64,000 nucleotides of DNA from Ischnura elegans (GCF_921293095.1 NC_060251.1:59537585-59601584); one strand, 5' to 3'. Positions 53,101 through 60,087 are shown, counted from the first letter of the stretch. Notes: generated by a model from the letters alone, not told the origin. Numbers and translations: made by a program.

Positions 53101-53771
53101 TTGCCATAGTAGTCCTTGCGGTTGTAGCCCTATGGTTTGTGTCCTGGACGCCCTATGCTACAGTTGCTTTACTTGGATTCTCAGGAAACCAACAGCTGAT
53201 TACTCCTTTGGTCTCTATGATACCAGCACTATTCTGCAAGATGGCCAGCTGTGTTGATCCTTTTGTCTACGCCATTACTCACCCCCGCTTCCGGAAAGAG
53301 TTTGCAAGACGATTTCCATTCTGTGGTGGTTCAGGTGCATTGAGAAAAGGATCAGCAGAGAAGATTGCAAGAAAAATAAGTGTGAAAAGAAGGGAAACTA
53401 GCAAAGATAAGAGGAAAAAGCAAGGGGACAAGGAAAAAAGTATGTCAGTTTCTGAGGAGGAAGTAGTAATGGTGGATATGAGGGGAAGTAGCATAGTTGA
53501 CAATTCAGACTTCACGTCCACATCAGGAGACAGACGAAATGGTGACTGGTTAAGTGATGGGCCTTGGACTACAGATGGAAGGCTATATCGTAGCTTTCCA
53601 GCTCCTGGGATACGCCATCCATTTGGCTCCTGGATTCCTAAGGCCAAGAAAAATTCTGAGGGTAAAAATATTGGGTCTCAAAATAGTGAAGTGTTTTCCA
53701 TGCCGATGAGAGATCCAACAGCAATGAATGAAATAATCATAAGAAGTGATATTGAACCAACAACTGTCTGA
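13591..53771 (+). CDS. Rh7: Rh7-like opsin (three-exon gene)
   Basis: This is a light-sensing, retinal-binding seven-helix G-protein-coupled receptor of the plasma membrane. The coding exons are 13591-14156, 50025-50155 and 52633-53771 (1836 nt, 611 residues plus stop), with AG/GT borders and compatible phases. Seen in the sequence: GN179-180 (TM1), NLAISD203-208 (TM2), C234 paired with C312, Y237 at the bovine E113 position, DRY258-260, E306 (bovine E181 position), SWTP403-406 (TM6), retinal lysine K435, and DPFVY441-445 in place of NPxxY. The TM2 lysine K214 is shared with insect UV opsins. Long N- and C-terminal tails and the absence of the QAKK motif in loop 3 favour the Rh7 group over Rh1-6 classes. 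The opsin call is certain; the Rh7 assignment is from recalled family features, not a tree. A receptor this long (typical about 380 residues) is unusual. Confidence 0.85.
14693..14840 (+). repeat. Diverged direct repeat, copy 1
   Basis: It matches 15328-15475 along its whole length, sharing AGTAAATTCGTGCAAAC, CGTGTTTTTCTACA, ATCRCGTTT-like and AAAGAAAGTAA blocks in the same order. The copies are 635 bp apart. It is either an old local duplication or two copies of an interspersed repeat. Confidence 0.5.
15328..15475 (+). repeat. Diverged direct repeat, copy 2
   Basis: Second copy of the 148-bp module at 14693-14840, in the same orientation, with substitutions and small indels. Confidence 0.5.
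16440..16692 (-). pseudogene. LINE ORF2 C-terminal fragment
   Basis: The minus strand encodes a broken version of the peptide KWx[20 protein letters not shown], which also occurs in the LINE at 33310-36190 and the fragment at 30110-30591. This is the region after the reverse transcriptase of an APE-type non-LTR retrotransposon. It is 5'-truncated and carries an in-frame stop. Confidence 0.6.
20175..20223 (-). repeat. hAT-like terminus
   Basis: From 20223 the minus strand reads CAGCGGTTCCCAATGAG and then GGTATGCGTACCC, the typical start of hAT elements (CAGNGGTTCCCAA). A small inverted repeat (GTACCC..GGGTAC) follows. The other end was not found; the region to about 19690 on the left may be part of the same dead element. 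Confidence 0.45.
23888..24581. mobile_element. 694-bp foldback element (long inverted repeat)
   Basis: The ends are TAGCCCGGTCAAA and its exact reverse complement, flanked on both sides by TAT (23885-23887 and 24582-24584), a likely 3-bp target duplication. Arms of about 300 nt (23888-24186 and 24273-24581) are nearly identical in inverted orientation, apart from a diverged 25-nt patch near the tips. The loop is about 86 nt. The arms read the same short frame on both strands (beginning [14 protein letters not shown]), a mirror artefact and not a gene. It is a foldback/MITE type element without transposase; its superfamily was not assigned. Confidence 0.8.
25698..26647 (-). mobile_element. Internally deleted mariner element
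   Basis: A 950-bp element with identical 30-bp terminal inverted repeats beginning CAGGGTTTGTCCGGAAAGTA, flanked by TA on both sides (25696-25697 and 26648-26649), as expected of the Tc1/mariner superfamily. The transposase remnant lies on the minus strand. The perfect terminal repeats suggest a fairly recent insertion, or mobilisation in trans. Confidence 0.92.
25760..26451 (-). pseudogene. Mariner transposase remnant
   Basis: It starts at the ATG at 26451 with [20 protein letters not shown], the helix-turn-helix region of mariner transposases. It retains a VPKVLT segment (the WVPHxL motif region) and, near the end, [13 protein letters not shown], the YSPDLAPxD signature with the third catalytic Asp. 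Two in-frame stops interrupt the N-terminal part. The central part carrying the first two catalytic Asp residues is missing, so it cannot be active. The usual length is about 345 codons; roughly a third is gone. Confidence 0.88.
30110..30591 (-). pseudogene. LINE ORF2 C-terminal fragment
   Basis: The minus strand encodes [19 protein letters not shown] through [14 protein letters not shown] to [20 protein letters not shown], matching [11 protein letters not shown]...[13 protein letters not shown]...[17 protein letters not shown] in the copy at 35.3-36.0 kb. This is the end of the reverse transcriptase and the tail of an APE-type LINE. Its 5' side stops exactly where a MITE begins at 30592. Confidence 0.75.
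30592..31260 (+). mobile_element. MITE family A, copy 1 (TIR AATAGGGTRGTTTCC)
   Basis: The ends are AATAGGGTGGTTTCC and GGAAACTACCCTATT. The same sequence lies in inverted orientation at 58599-59249 with only scattered differences over its full length. There is no transposase. A CpG-rich internal block (about 30730-30900) is shared. A frame open across the right end (31066-31281) also exists in copy 2 and is not taken as a gene. No clear target duplication was seen. Confidence 0.8.
31460..31580 (-). repeat. tRNA-derived SINE, copy A
   Basis: On the minus strand there is an A-box-like TAGTGGTCTTTGTG, then the B-box GTTTCGATTCC, then GGTCAGTGGAAAATTTTC. The body after the B-box is shared with copy B at 31645-31745. 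It is a tRNA-headed SINE. Confidence 0.55.
31645..31745 (+). repeat. tRNA-derived SINE, copy B
   Basis: GCAGTGGCCCGGAAACCC, then AAAGGTCCGTGGTTTAATTTCC (decayed B-box), then GGTCCAGGAAAATATT. It resembles copy A in inverted orientation about 65 bp away, so the pair could form a hairpin in RNA. Confidence 0.5.
31773..31837 (+). repeat. Short direct repeat TGTAATACATTATGAGCTG
   Basis: Two copies of TGTAATACATTATGAGCTG occur about 39 bp apart, separated by TTATTACATTATTATACT, forming a small AT-rich tandem. Confidence 0.6.
34193..34380 (-). pseudogene. 5'-truncated LINE end nested in the LINE
   Basis: Read on the minus strand, it encodes [19 protein letters not shown], then [20 protein letters not shown], then a stop and an (ATG)n-like tail. 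This is the C-terminal end and short 3' tail of a different LINE family. It interrupts the endonuclease region of the + strand LINE, so it inserted later. Confidence 0.7.
34496..34521. repeat. Perfect 10-bp hairpin
   Basis: TGGCTTGCCC, a six-base loop, then GGGCAAGCCA. It lies inside the dead LINE; probably a chance or local duplication event. Confidence 0.6.
37346..37475 (+). repeat. Diverged direct repeat, copy 1
   Basis: Shares CTTCGGCT, TTYCGATWGA, CCTTRCAAAT and ATTGAAAYACACTC blocks in order with 38560-38690. It is an old local duplication or an interspersed repeat. Confidence 0.35.
38560..38690 (+). repeat. Diverged direct repeat, copy 2
   Basis: Second copy of the module at 37346-37475, in the same orientation about 1.2 kb away. 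Confidence 0.35.
38700..39025. other. Small GC-richer patch, unknown
   Basis: CCCCCGGGGAAGATCTTCGG forms a short palindrome-rich stretch near 38717-38736. Otherwise no family was recognised and no coding frame is supported. Confidence 0.3.
39030..40962 (+). repeat. Three diverged copies of a ~90-bp module
   Basis: The pattern CTCTCAATGaaaTT..GTGAAGCCGnGcAA, preceded by a TCAGCATC-like segment, recurs at about 39045-39090, 39860-39930 and 40890-40962 in the same orientation. The spacing is irregular (about 820 and 1015 bp). No coding potential. Confidence 0.35.
41530..41945. mobile_element. Palindromic MITE, ~416 bp
   Basis: The ends are inverted repeats: TCACACGATCATTTTTTCCG at the left and the diverged complement (TCACATGATTATTTTTTCCG) at the right, with similarity continuing through CGTCCCT and ATAGCTCCA for about 50 nt. 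Internally TTTTCC.TC.CTG and related segments recur in inverted order. No transposase and no clear target duplication; the superfamily was not assigned. Confidence 0.65.
43080..43232 (-). repeat. tRNA-derived SINE head
   Basis: On the minus strand there is an A-box-like TTGGTTGGTAGGGAATGG, then AAAGTCCTCGCTTGACAATC, CGAAGGTCG, then the B-box GGGTTCGAGTC. It shares AAAGTCCTCGC...CAATCCGAAGGTCG with the SINE at 59849-60030, so it belongs to the same or a sister family. Confidence 0.6.
43233..43760. other. GC-rich patch of unknown origin
   Basis: GC-rich sequence with overlapping frames on both strands; a 68-codon + frame at 43405-43611 is Pro/Arg-rich. Possibly a decayed gag-like or repeat body next to the SINE, but the CYKCDHF segment near 43675 lacks the spacing of a zinc knuckle, so no product is assigned. 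Confidence 0.3.
44505..45531. mobile_element. Putative TIR element with GTTGC-rich ends
   Basis: The left end TACCCAGTAAACACAATG and right end (complement TACCCTGTAAATCAAAAG) are inverted, followed on both sides by repeated GTTGCA/ACGTTGC motifs (44525-44610 and 45330-45490). TA could be the target duplication. No transposase frame. Similarity of the arms is only moderate. Confidence 0.45.
46587..47194. mobile_element. PIF/Harbinger-like element, internally deleted
   Basis: The terminal inverted repeats start GGCCCAGCGCACACGG at both ends and are flanked by TAA (46584-46586 and 47195-47197), the 3-bp duplication typical of PIF/Harbinger. GTTGCAA..CAGTTGC motifs follow each end. It is 608 bp long and retains a MADF-like peptide, consistent with the accessory Myb/MADF protein of this superfamily. 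No DDE transposase is left. Confidence 0.8.
46845..46979 (+). pseudogene. MADF-domain fragment of Harbinger element
   Basis: A 44-codon frame with [20 protein letters not shown] and then SKYKLSNVF. This resembles the first helix of MADF DNA-binding domains (LI.AVEKHP.LY..K). It ends at TAG inside the element, and coding-like sequence continues after the stop ([11 protein letters not shown]...QWTK). It is read as the broken start of the accessory DNA-binding protein of Harbinger elements. Confidence 0.55.
47668..47716. repeat. 22-bp arm hairpin
   Basis: Arms 47668-47689 and 47695-47716 (CTGAGAAGAGCTTA at the tips) with two mismatches and a 5-nt spacer. No gene nearby would suggest a terminator. 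Confidence 0.8.
47880..48235 (+). pseudogene. LINE fragment with internal deletion
   Basis: [14 protein letters not shown]...[14 protein letters not shown], followed after a jump near 48020 by [16 protein letters not shown] and [15 protein letters not shown]. These match RPERLI...[15 protein letters not shown] and [28 protein letters not shown] in the LINE at 33310-36190. The palm of the reverse transcriptase is deleted. Confidence 0.75.
49864..49988 (+). repeat. 65-bp tandem duplication before opsin exon 2
   Basis: TCTGCATAAAATAAACATTT starts at 49864 and again at 49929. The two ~60-bp copies differ at a few bases and end with CTACATCCA. The array stops 36 bp before the exon 2 acceptor, so it contributes to the branch-point region. 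Confidence 0.85.
50025..50155 (+). CDS. Rh7: Opsin exon 2: loop 1 and TM2
   Basis: The first base completes R189 (AG|A). It then encodes [20 protein letters not shown] through LGPALGNI (residues 190-232) and one base of G233. SLRTPAN and NLAISD are the hallmark loop 1/TM2 sequence of arthropod opsins. K214 sits six residues after D208, the position generally equated with bovine Gly90, where insect UV opsins have lysine. The acceptor is TTCTTTCAG and the donor TATAG/GTAAAT. Confidence 0.93.
51182..51738. mobile_element. Putative hAT-like non-autonomous element
   Basis: CAGGGGCTGTCTGG at the left and CCAGACCACCTCTA at the right are inverted, with GGGGGCCCTCGGCTGG at the left mirrored by CCAGCCGACC and GGGCCCTCGGC near the right. 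The boundaries are uncertain and no 8-bp duplication was found. Confidence 0.45.
51975..52236. mobile_element. hAT MITE, 262 bp
   Basis: The left end CAAGGGCAGATCCAGG and the right end (complement CATAGGCAGATTTAGG) are terminal inverted repeats leading into G- and C-runs. They are flanked by AAGGTATT (51967-51974) and AAGGTGTT (52237-52244), an 8-bp target duplication with one difference, as expected of hAT. No coding capacity. It inserted about 400 bp upstream of opsin exon 3. Confidence 0.75.
52633..53771 (+). CDS. Rh7: Opsin exon 3: TM3-TM7 and C-tail
   Basis: Encodes residues 233-611. TM3 carries C234 and DRY258-260, TM4 has W286, and extracellular loop 2 is [16 protein letters not shown] (E306, C312). 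TM5 has P338, and loop 3 (about 357-386) is Ser/Asn- and Arg-rich ([12 protein letters not shown]) with no QAKK-type Gq motif. TM6 has SWTP, and TM7 has [13 protein letters not shown] with retinal lysine K435 and D441 instead of Asn. The tail of about 160 residues has a C463 that could be palmitoylated, a basic run at about 470-500, and the C-terminus EPTTV, a class I PDZ-type ending. It stops at TGA 53769-53771. A possible AATAAA lies far downstream at 55265. Confidence 0.95.
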
Positions 53772-55660
53772 GAAATATTTTGAGAATATTTGTTTCATAA
53801 AAACTCACAGATCCAAAAAGGAAAAATAAGTGTGACAAAAGGCTAGGAGTAAATGTAAATAAGAGATTAAAATGGGATCAAAAAATCCATTGATTAATTT
53901 CTGTGTCATATACATGCCATAGGCATTTGGAGGTCTGTTGAAGGTCCACCTAACTTGTAAAACATTAAATGTATATTTCATTGCAGTGATAACTTGATGT
54001 GAGTGAATATGTAGTGACAAGTTCAATTATGTACATGATTGGGGAACCTTACCCTTAGTGCTGTGAAATCAACACAGAGTAAATAATCTACTTTCCAATG
54101 TTAACTTCACAACCCAATAGGTACAGCAACACTGTGATTACCATAAGAGAATTGTTTTTGTATCAATGTGTTAACAGATAATTACATATAACATTGATTT
54201 CCATGGTGATTGAGTCCTCAAGGGACTTCAACAACTAATTCATTTCATGTTATTTAATGTTGATGGTCTCATAAATATTTAATTTTTACAATTCCTGAGT
54301 TCTCATTAGATAATTTCTCAACTATCAAGGGGCCAATTTCCATGAAATGGTATTACCTTATTATTTCGATTATTATTCCCATATCTATTGAACAGAGTCA
54401 GATGCTGAACATGCTGTCATCCCCTCTCCCCAAACTCATTTAAATTTATCAATCTACAGAGTACTCACTGCTGACTCCGTAGATATCCAGTACTGGCTAG
54501 TTACATCTAAAATCTAAATTCACACTATTATTTGCTCTTTGGTTATATCCTTTAATTAGGGCTAGAACCTTGTCACTAAAGAAAGGTTTGAGAATTTCAA
54601 CGACTCCCGAGATCTAGGCTGGCCACCCATGCCAGGTAGAAAGGTGGGAGCTGGACTACAGGTAATCATCATGGTATCGTCACGTAAATAGCAATGTTAG
54701 AATGGGTGTGGAAAAGCTTACTAACTCTTCCCTTAACATGGATAAAAATTGAAGCAACCGTACGAAACTCACCTAACAAGCCCTGACCTTATCAGTCCAG
54801 TATTGTTTGAATGGAAAAGAGTGGTAAGGCTCTAAAGATCTTTAGCGAGCAAATTCCTAGCAAATATTTATCAACAGTATCCAGAGGTGAAGACCATGAA
54901 AGGAGGAGGATAAAGTGACTATGAGGAAACCTGGAATGTTAGATTTAAGATGATGGTGAGACAATTTTAAATTGGATTGAGAGAGATATTTTGAGACTGC
55001 AAGGTGAGATGAAGGAGAGAGGAAACAACTGAAGTGATGGGTATAGTAAGATGGGTAAGTGAAAACATAGGAAACTGAGTTGGCGGATAGAATGCATATC
55101 TATAGTGAGCAAGATATTTACAACAAGCATGTGGTACAGATATAATATTTTGTAATAAAAAATTCAGAAAAGCAGGGAAAAGATACATATAACTTTGAAG
55201 CTACAAAAATGGAAATGCATTCCATATTTATGTTATTTAGCCAAGAGGCTATACCTATTTTCATAATAAACCTATTTTATTCTAAATGGAATTTCAGGGC
55301 ATTTTTTAAAAATGGCAACTATGGTGAGAATTTGTCACACCCAAGACCGATTTTTTCTTTTTTAGTCAATTGAATGCAGTGCCCCATATTTTTTTTTTAA
55401 TCTATTAGTACCCACATGCAAGTCACCCATACTTTCACAAAATTACTGCTGTCTAAGTCCCCAATGAGCAAGTGATATATACTCACCAAGTGTTAAATTT
55501 TTTAAAGTGTAATTTTGAGGTATTATCTACATATCTATCAGATATTGATTTGCCATCACTTAGCCTTTCAGTTGTTTAGTGGATTAATTTTATGAGTACC
55601 TATTAAATGCTACTAATATATGTACATGTGCCCATTGCAAATGTCACTAAAAAGAAATTT
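53772..55660. other. 3' flank of opsin gene, nothing else recognised
   Basis: Probably contains the 3' UTR. The first canonical AATAAA I noted is at 55265-55270; AGTAAA-type variants occur near 54079. No coding signal on either strand. Confidence 0.5.
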
Positions 55661-55665
55661 CCTGT

Positions 55666-55850
55666 TTGTTTTCAAAGGAGGTTCGGAATCTTATAACTGA
55701 AAAGAAGGTTACAAACAGGCACTATAAGGAGACTGGTTTATTAGTTCACTACAATAATTTTTCGAAACTTAGGTCCAGGGTCAAGATTCTGCTCAGAAAT
55801 TGTCGCATGGGACATATTAAAAACATAGTGAACTTGCTTATCTCAAAGCT
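55666..55850 (+). pseudogene. LINE linker-region fragment
   Basis: An open frame KEVRNLITEKKVTNRHYKET followed by GLLVHYNNFSKLRSRVKILL and RNCRMGHIKN has the pattern of the basic linker before the reverse transcriptase in Jockey/CR1-like LINEs (IR.L...K...H...R.TG...DW..Y..LRN.V...IR.AK). It is a truncated fragment; the frame beyond about 55850 is unrelated. Confidence 0.5.
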
Positions 55851-55856
55851 AAGCTA

Positions 55857-56055
55857 CGAGGTTTGCTTAGAAAGTCATGCACCATATTTTTTTGCTGGCA
55901 TTTATTTTATCACACATTATGAGAATTGCACACACAAAAGAATATTTCTACTACACACCTTATTTTTCTACGCATTCTCCGTCCTATTCTATTGCCTTCC
56001 TCCAGTGCGAAAAAAAGGCGTGTATCAATCCTTGCTTTGGTCACAAAGCCATTTC
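55857..56055. repeat. Possible mariner-like fragment
   Basis: Starts with ACGAGGTTTGCTTAGAAAGTCATGCACC, which resembles mariner-type ends (TACGAGGT..G.....AAAGTAATG). No matching inverted end and no conserved transposase motif were identified, so this is tentative. Confidence 0.25.
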
Positions 56056-56270
56056 TTAACACTAGAAGGACGGCAGGGGTCATTTGACCCATTTTCAGAA
56101 TTCAAATTTATTTTTCTCTTAGTAAAATATTTTTTTAAATTTTGAAACTTTTTGACTTTGTTCATTTTGGTCTATGTTTTGATAAATTAGTGAAAATTTA
56201 ACAATATTTTTTTGTTTTAAATTTTTATGACGTGTTATACCTAGAAGGACGGCTAGGGGTCATTTGACCC
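56056..56270 (+). repeat. piggyBac-like terminus with internal repeat
   Basis: TTAA is followed by CACTAGAAGGACGG, the look of piggyBac-like ends (TTAA CMCTAGAA). The unit CTAGAAGGACGGC...GGGGTCATTTGACCC is repeated at 56062 and 56241, and each copy contains a GGGTCATTTGACCC inverted repeat. The opposite end was not found. Confidence 0.4.
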
Positions 56271-56299
56271 ACAACTGGTTTTCGCGCTATTTTCTTGCC

Positions 56300-57815
56300 C
56301 GTGGGCACTTTAGTGCCATGTATATCATATAATCAGCAAGAGGCTAGTAAGGTAGATGATTTGTTTCATTTTGAATATGGAAGTACCCGGTTCAATGCCA
56401 GTTTCGTCCCAAGGGCTCCTATCTGTATTCGAAAACCTAGGCATAGCGACTTGTTGTGCACAATCTTTCGATATTGTTTGGGCAGCAAAGGGAAATAAAA
56501 CCTTTTCAATCCTTGATTTGCGTAAATTCATGTAATTATGATATTTTAATTTTGTTTTATTTATTGTTCAATGATTATTGTATTACCCACACCGGAAAAT
56601 CGTCACGTATCCCAAGAATTGTTTTCCGTCGTCCAAGATTCAGAGCTCTTAGAGACATTATTTTCAATATCGACTCATCAGGTTTACGAATAACTTTCAT
56701 TTTTCTGGCCTGACGGCACTGTCACTAGACCTAGCCCCTTTGCCGTGTGTCCAGCATTAGTGCCGCCTGACCCCGTCGGGGTTTGGGGCGGGTTGACTGC
56801 ATGCTGCGTCCTGGGGAAAAATCCTGTCTCTTTTTGAGAGAGCGGAGGAATTGGGTTGACTGTAAAATTCTACTGTAAATTCTACCCTTGGAATCCGCAC
56901 GTAGGTCGGAAAAGAAGCATTACTGCAAGTTCCTGGAAAATACTAATCAGGATACGGTTGGCGGTTGAGTCCCTGCCTTTCGAACGGGTCATACACATGT
57001 CATACACAAATACACCAAGTTTCCGTGCATCTCTTTGTAACAATTGCTGATTGCTACTTTGTGATTCATTTACTATTTCATCAATACTATGTCGCAATAT
57101 TGTAAATAAAATGGACACTCTCGATAAAATTTTTTCTACTTTGCACAAATACGGGAGAAGATTTTGAAAAAATTTAAAGATCTCTGCAAAATTTTTGAAG
57201 CTAGAAATATATAATGCCTCACTGGTCATGAAAAATGCATCACAAGATTCAGCCTGTATGTGGGTGCTCACTAAATTGTAAGTGAAATGGGTGATCACTC
57301 TCCAATGACACTGAAATTTAATAAATATGCATGGAAAATATTCTGAAGGGAATAATTAAAGCATTTGGGGTGGCATCTGCTGTGTTCGTAATTGTAGCCA
57401 GTTGTCAGAGGTGGAGTTGTAGATAACCATCGAGGAATCACAGTTAGGGGCATTAAAAATGAGGAAAATATTTTTTCATAGGGCTAAAACATCATTAGTA
57501 TTATTATATGTGTTGCCTTTTGTGTATTTGTATGAGACTTCAAATCACCTAATACGTATTGCATTCACCTTTATAGCAACCAAAGTCAAATTTTCAGTTT
57601 TCAGTCAATTTTTGGAGAACTAGTTAAACCTAAGATCAATGTTAAGCCCTTAAGATACAGAAAATTAAAAGTGCTATGATACAAGATTCTAATGCTTTTA
57701 CGATGCAGAATATACTACAACCGGTTTTTTTTTTGCTCAAAGCATAACAACACCGAAAAAATTTACTTTTTGCAACAATGGCCCACTTTTGAGGAGCTAA
57801 GAACAAAGTATTTTT
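56300..57815. other. Intergenic, nothing recognised
   Basis: A GC-richer patch with GACCCCGTCGGGGTTTGGGG lies near 56770-56790, and short ORFs have no motif. A decayed repeat may be present around 56700-56830. Confidence 0.45.
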
Positions 57816-57824
57816 CAGGTTTAA

Positions 57825-57966
57825 CCTTTCACTGCTGTGAACATACCTTGTACGTTCATACAGCAGGTTGCCATGAACATACCTATTCTCCCTCCCCGCC
57901 ATGCGCTCAGCACTTTCGTCGCATGTGAGGGGTAGGTTTTCGGAGATTCAGCAGCAGCGAAAGGGT
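57825..57966. mobile_element. 142-bp MITE flanked by TTAA
   Basis: CCTTTCACTGCTGTGAA at the left and TTCAGCAGCAGCGAAAGGG at the right are imperfect inverted repeats. TTAA lies directly outside both ends (57821-57824 and 57967-57970), the duplication used by piggyBac-type elements. No coding capacity. Confidence 0.65.
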
Positions 57967-58286
57967 TAACTACATGAGAAATTCATCAATCTTTGAAATT
58001 GGTAATGAATAATTGCTCCAAAAAACACAGCATAAGATTTAAAAGAAAATATCCAAAAATAGACCATTTGCCCTCTCTTTCCCCACTCAGATCCTAAGGT
58101 CTTCCGGATTTGCAGATCTGGATTTTTAACATAGGTACTGGCCCTAACAGCATACACCAAATAGGTAATCAAAACTGATCGAATTTATACATAAGATCCC
58201 ATTTGTAGTGTATGTTTCAACTGGAATAAACAATTCAGAAAATCAGTTGGTTTAAATGTCAGCTAAAAACATGATCAGTTTGTTGA

Positions 58287-58598
58287 TCATGTTGGAGCCA
58301 TGGCATAATTCCACCACAAAGTTAACCTTTGACCAATTGTGCATGTCTCTGATCTAAGGTAGAAATATCCTCCATGATCTAAGTTACTTTGTGATGGACT
58401 ACCCTCCTCCAGTTTTACTGTGCAGCTATCAGAGTACATACATTTACGAACAAATCTGTTATAGAGGTGGGCACCAAACACAAGCCAATGAAACAATGCA
58501 GCCAACTCATTCCACATCTTGCAATGGTGGTGTAACTCAAGCCAGCCAAATAAAACATTAATTCTCAAGAACAAATTCCAATTTCCTAATAACAGCTT
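58287..58598 (-). other. Coding-like minus-strand frame, unassigned
   Basis: A frame running to a TGA at 58287 reads FGWLELHHHCKMWNELAALF, then HWLVFGAHLYNRFV, then SCTVKLEEGSPSQSNLDHGG. Its composition is protein-like, but I recognise no family. The same frame stays open into MITE copy 2, which must be chance. No good splice acceptor was found at its start. It may be a terminal exon of a gene on the minus strand, or an artefact. Confidence 0.2.
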
Positions 58599-59249
58599 AA
58601 TAGGGTAGTTTCCTTCATCAAAGAAAACGAAAGGCATTGATTGCGATTCGTTACCCACCATTAGTGTATTCATAATATAAAAATTATTTGCTTTTAGAAA
58701 TACCGGTTTAGATGAATGGCAATGGTCAATTTTATTCTCATTTAAAAAAAGGCCAGATTGGCACCCATACGATGCCACTCCACGTGACATCACAGGGACG
58801 AGTAGATAGGAGTTTTAAATCGTCTGAGATTACCAATGCATGCATGAGGCACAGAGCTCAGGCAATCATCTCTTAATAATCACCTATTAAAACTAAGGTC
58901 GGAAAGTTTCCTTCGTTTGACAAGGTATTAATAATCCTTATTTAAGCCAAGCGCTAACAGCTAGCAGGGTACTCTGCTACCTGCTAGCATCCTGCGTCGT
59001 ATCAGCGCTCAAAGCCTCGCCCCAAGGTCACCTCACTTGTGGCAGCAGGAACCAGAGAGATGTCAGATGGAGTTTTCCCAGCATTCATACTTAGCCGTCG
59101 CATTTTCGGGCGCTTGAAAATTTTCACTTTTTATTTAATCGCAAAAAATAGATATCGTCATTTAAAAATCTAAAAGCGTGAAATACGTACTCCAGGAGTA
59201 ATAATCTTTCGATTTAGGCAATAAAAAAATAATAGGAAACCACCCTATT
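58599..59249 (-). mobile_element. MITE family A, copy 2
   Basis: Full-length second copy of the element at 30592-31260 in reverse orientation. The ends are AATAGGGTAGTTTCC and GGAAACCACCCTATT, and most internal sequence is the same, including the CpG-rich core and the CATCGAAAGATTATTACTCC-type segment. The two copies differ by scattered substitutions and small indels. Confidence 0.82.
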
Positions 59250-59841
59250 CATCATCAGGGTGTCACGAAGCATCAATGCACAAGATCCGAATGCCATCAC
59301 CATATTTAGTAATTTACCATGCATTAGCTTATAATTTATACTTCACAAATTCTTATTCACATAATTCTTATTTCACAAATTTCAACTCATGACAATAAGA
59401 AATCCACTGCAATGATGATACGCCAATTTCATTCCAGTCCTGAGTTATGAGGGTGTGGGAAAAAGGAATGGCAGCGGCACCAACTATGCCTGATTTATAG
59501 CTGCATCACAAGTATTACAAAGCCCCCAGCAGATCCAATATGACAAAAATGAATATTGAAGTCATATTTCAGACACCAATGAACAATTAACTGCCCCCAG
59601 CACTTGGCAGATGTATAGTCTCCAATTGATAATTGAAATGAGGCATGGACCAGATGAAGTAAGAAACAGATGACATACATAAAGTCATCATAATTTTACC
59701 AATGCTAAGTAGCCACCTCTCTCATCCCCCTGAATTCACCGCAATATTGGCCATAAATGAGTTCATTATGATGAAATTCTGTGACTATATAATTCTAACA
59801 ATTATTTTTGGCTCTGATATTCTTTCTTAGTTATCAATGGA
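59250..59841. other. Intergenic, nothing recognised
   Basis: A minus-strand frame at 59495-59680 reads KCWGQLIVHWCLKYDFN.HFCHIGSAGG, protein-like but unrecognised. Confidence 0.4.
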
Positions 59842-59848
59842 CAAATAT

Positions 59849-60030
59849 TTATTTATTTATTTCACACACCATCGAAAACAGCACTGCTCGGCCTTTACAT
59901 CGGGGTTGATAACATTTAACAATCACAAACATCCATGCCCTGGATAAGGGTAATTTCCCCAGGCGGGACGCCAACCAGCGACCTTCGGATTGGCAGGCGA
60001 GGACTTTACCCCGCCGCCACCGAGGCCGGC
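59849..60030 (-). repeat. Full-length tRNA-derived SINE
   Basis: On the minus strand, from 60030: GCCGGCCTCGGTGGCGGCGG with an A-box, then AATCCGAAGGTCGCTGG with a decayed B-box (GGTTGGCGTCC), a body, and a 3' tail of AAAT repeats ending at 59849. Both sides carry CAAATAT (59842-59848 and 60031-60037), a likely target duplication. The head matches the SINE at 43080-43232. Confidence 0.8.
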
Positions 60031-60041
60031 AAATATGTAAA

Positions 60042-60087
60042 AGGAATACTGGAATATTAAGAATTCTTAATATTCCAGTATTCCTTA
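60042..60087. repeat. Perfect 46-bp palindrome
   Basis: AAGGAATACTGGAATATTAA plus GAA, followed directly by its exact reverse complement with no spacer (centre between 60064 and 60065). It starts 4 bp after the SINE target duplication. Confidence 0.97.

Noticed and set aside
52937-53257. 106-codon ORF inside opsin exon 3
   Set aside because: It is an out-of-frame shadow of the opsin coding sequence.
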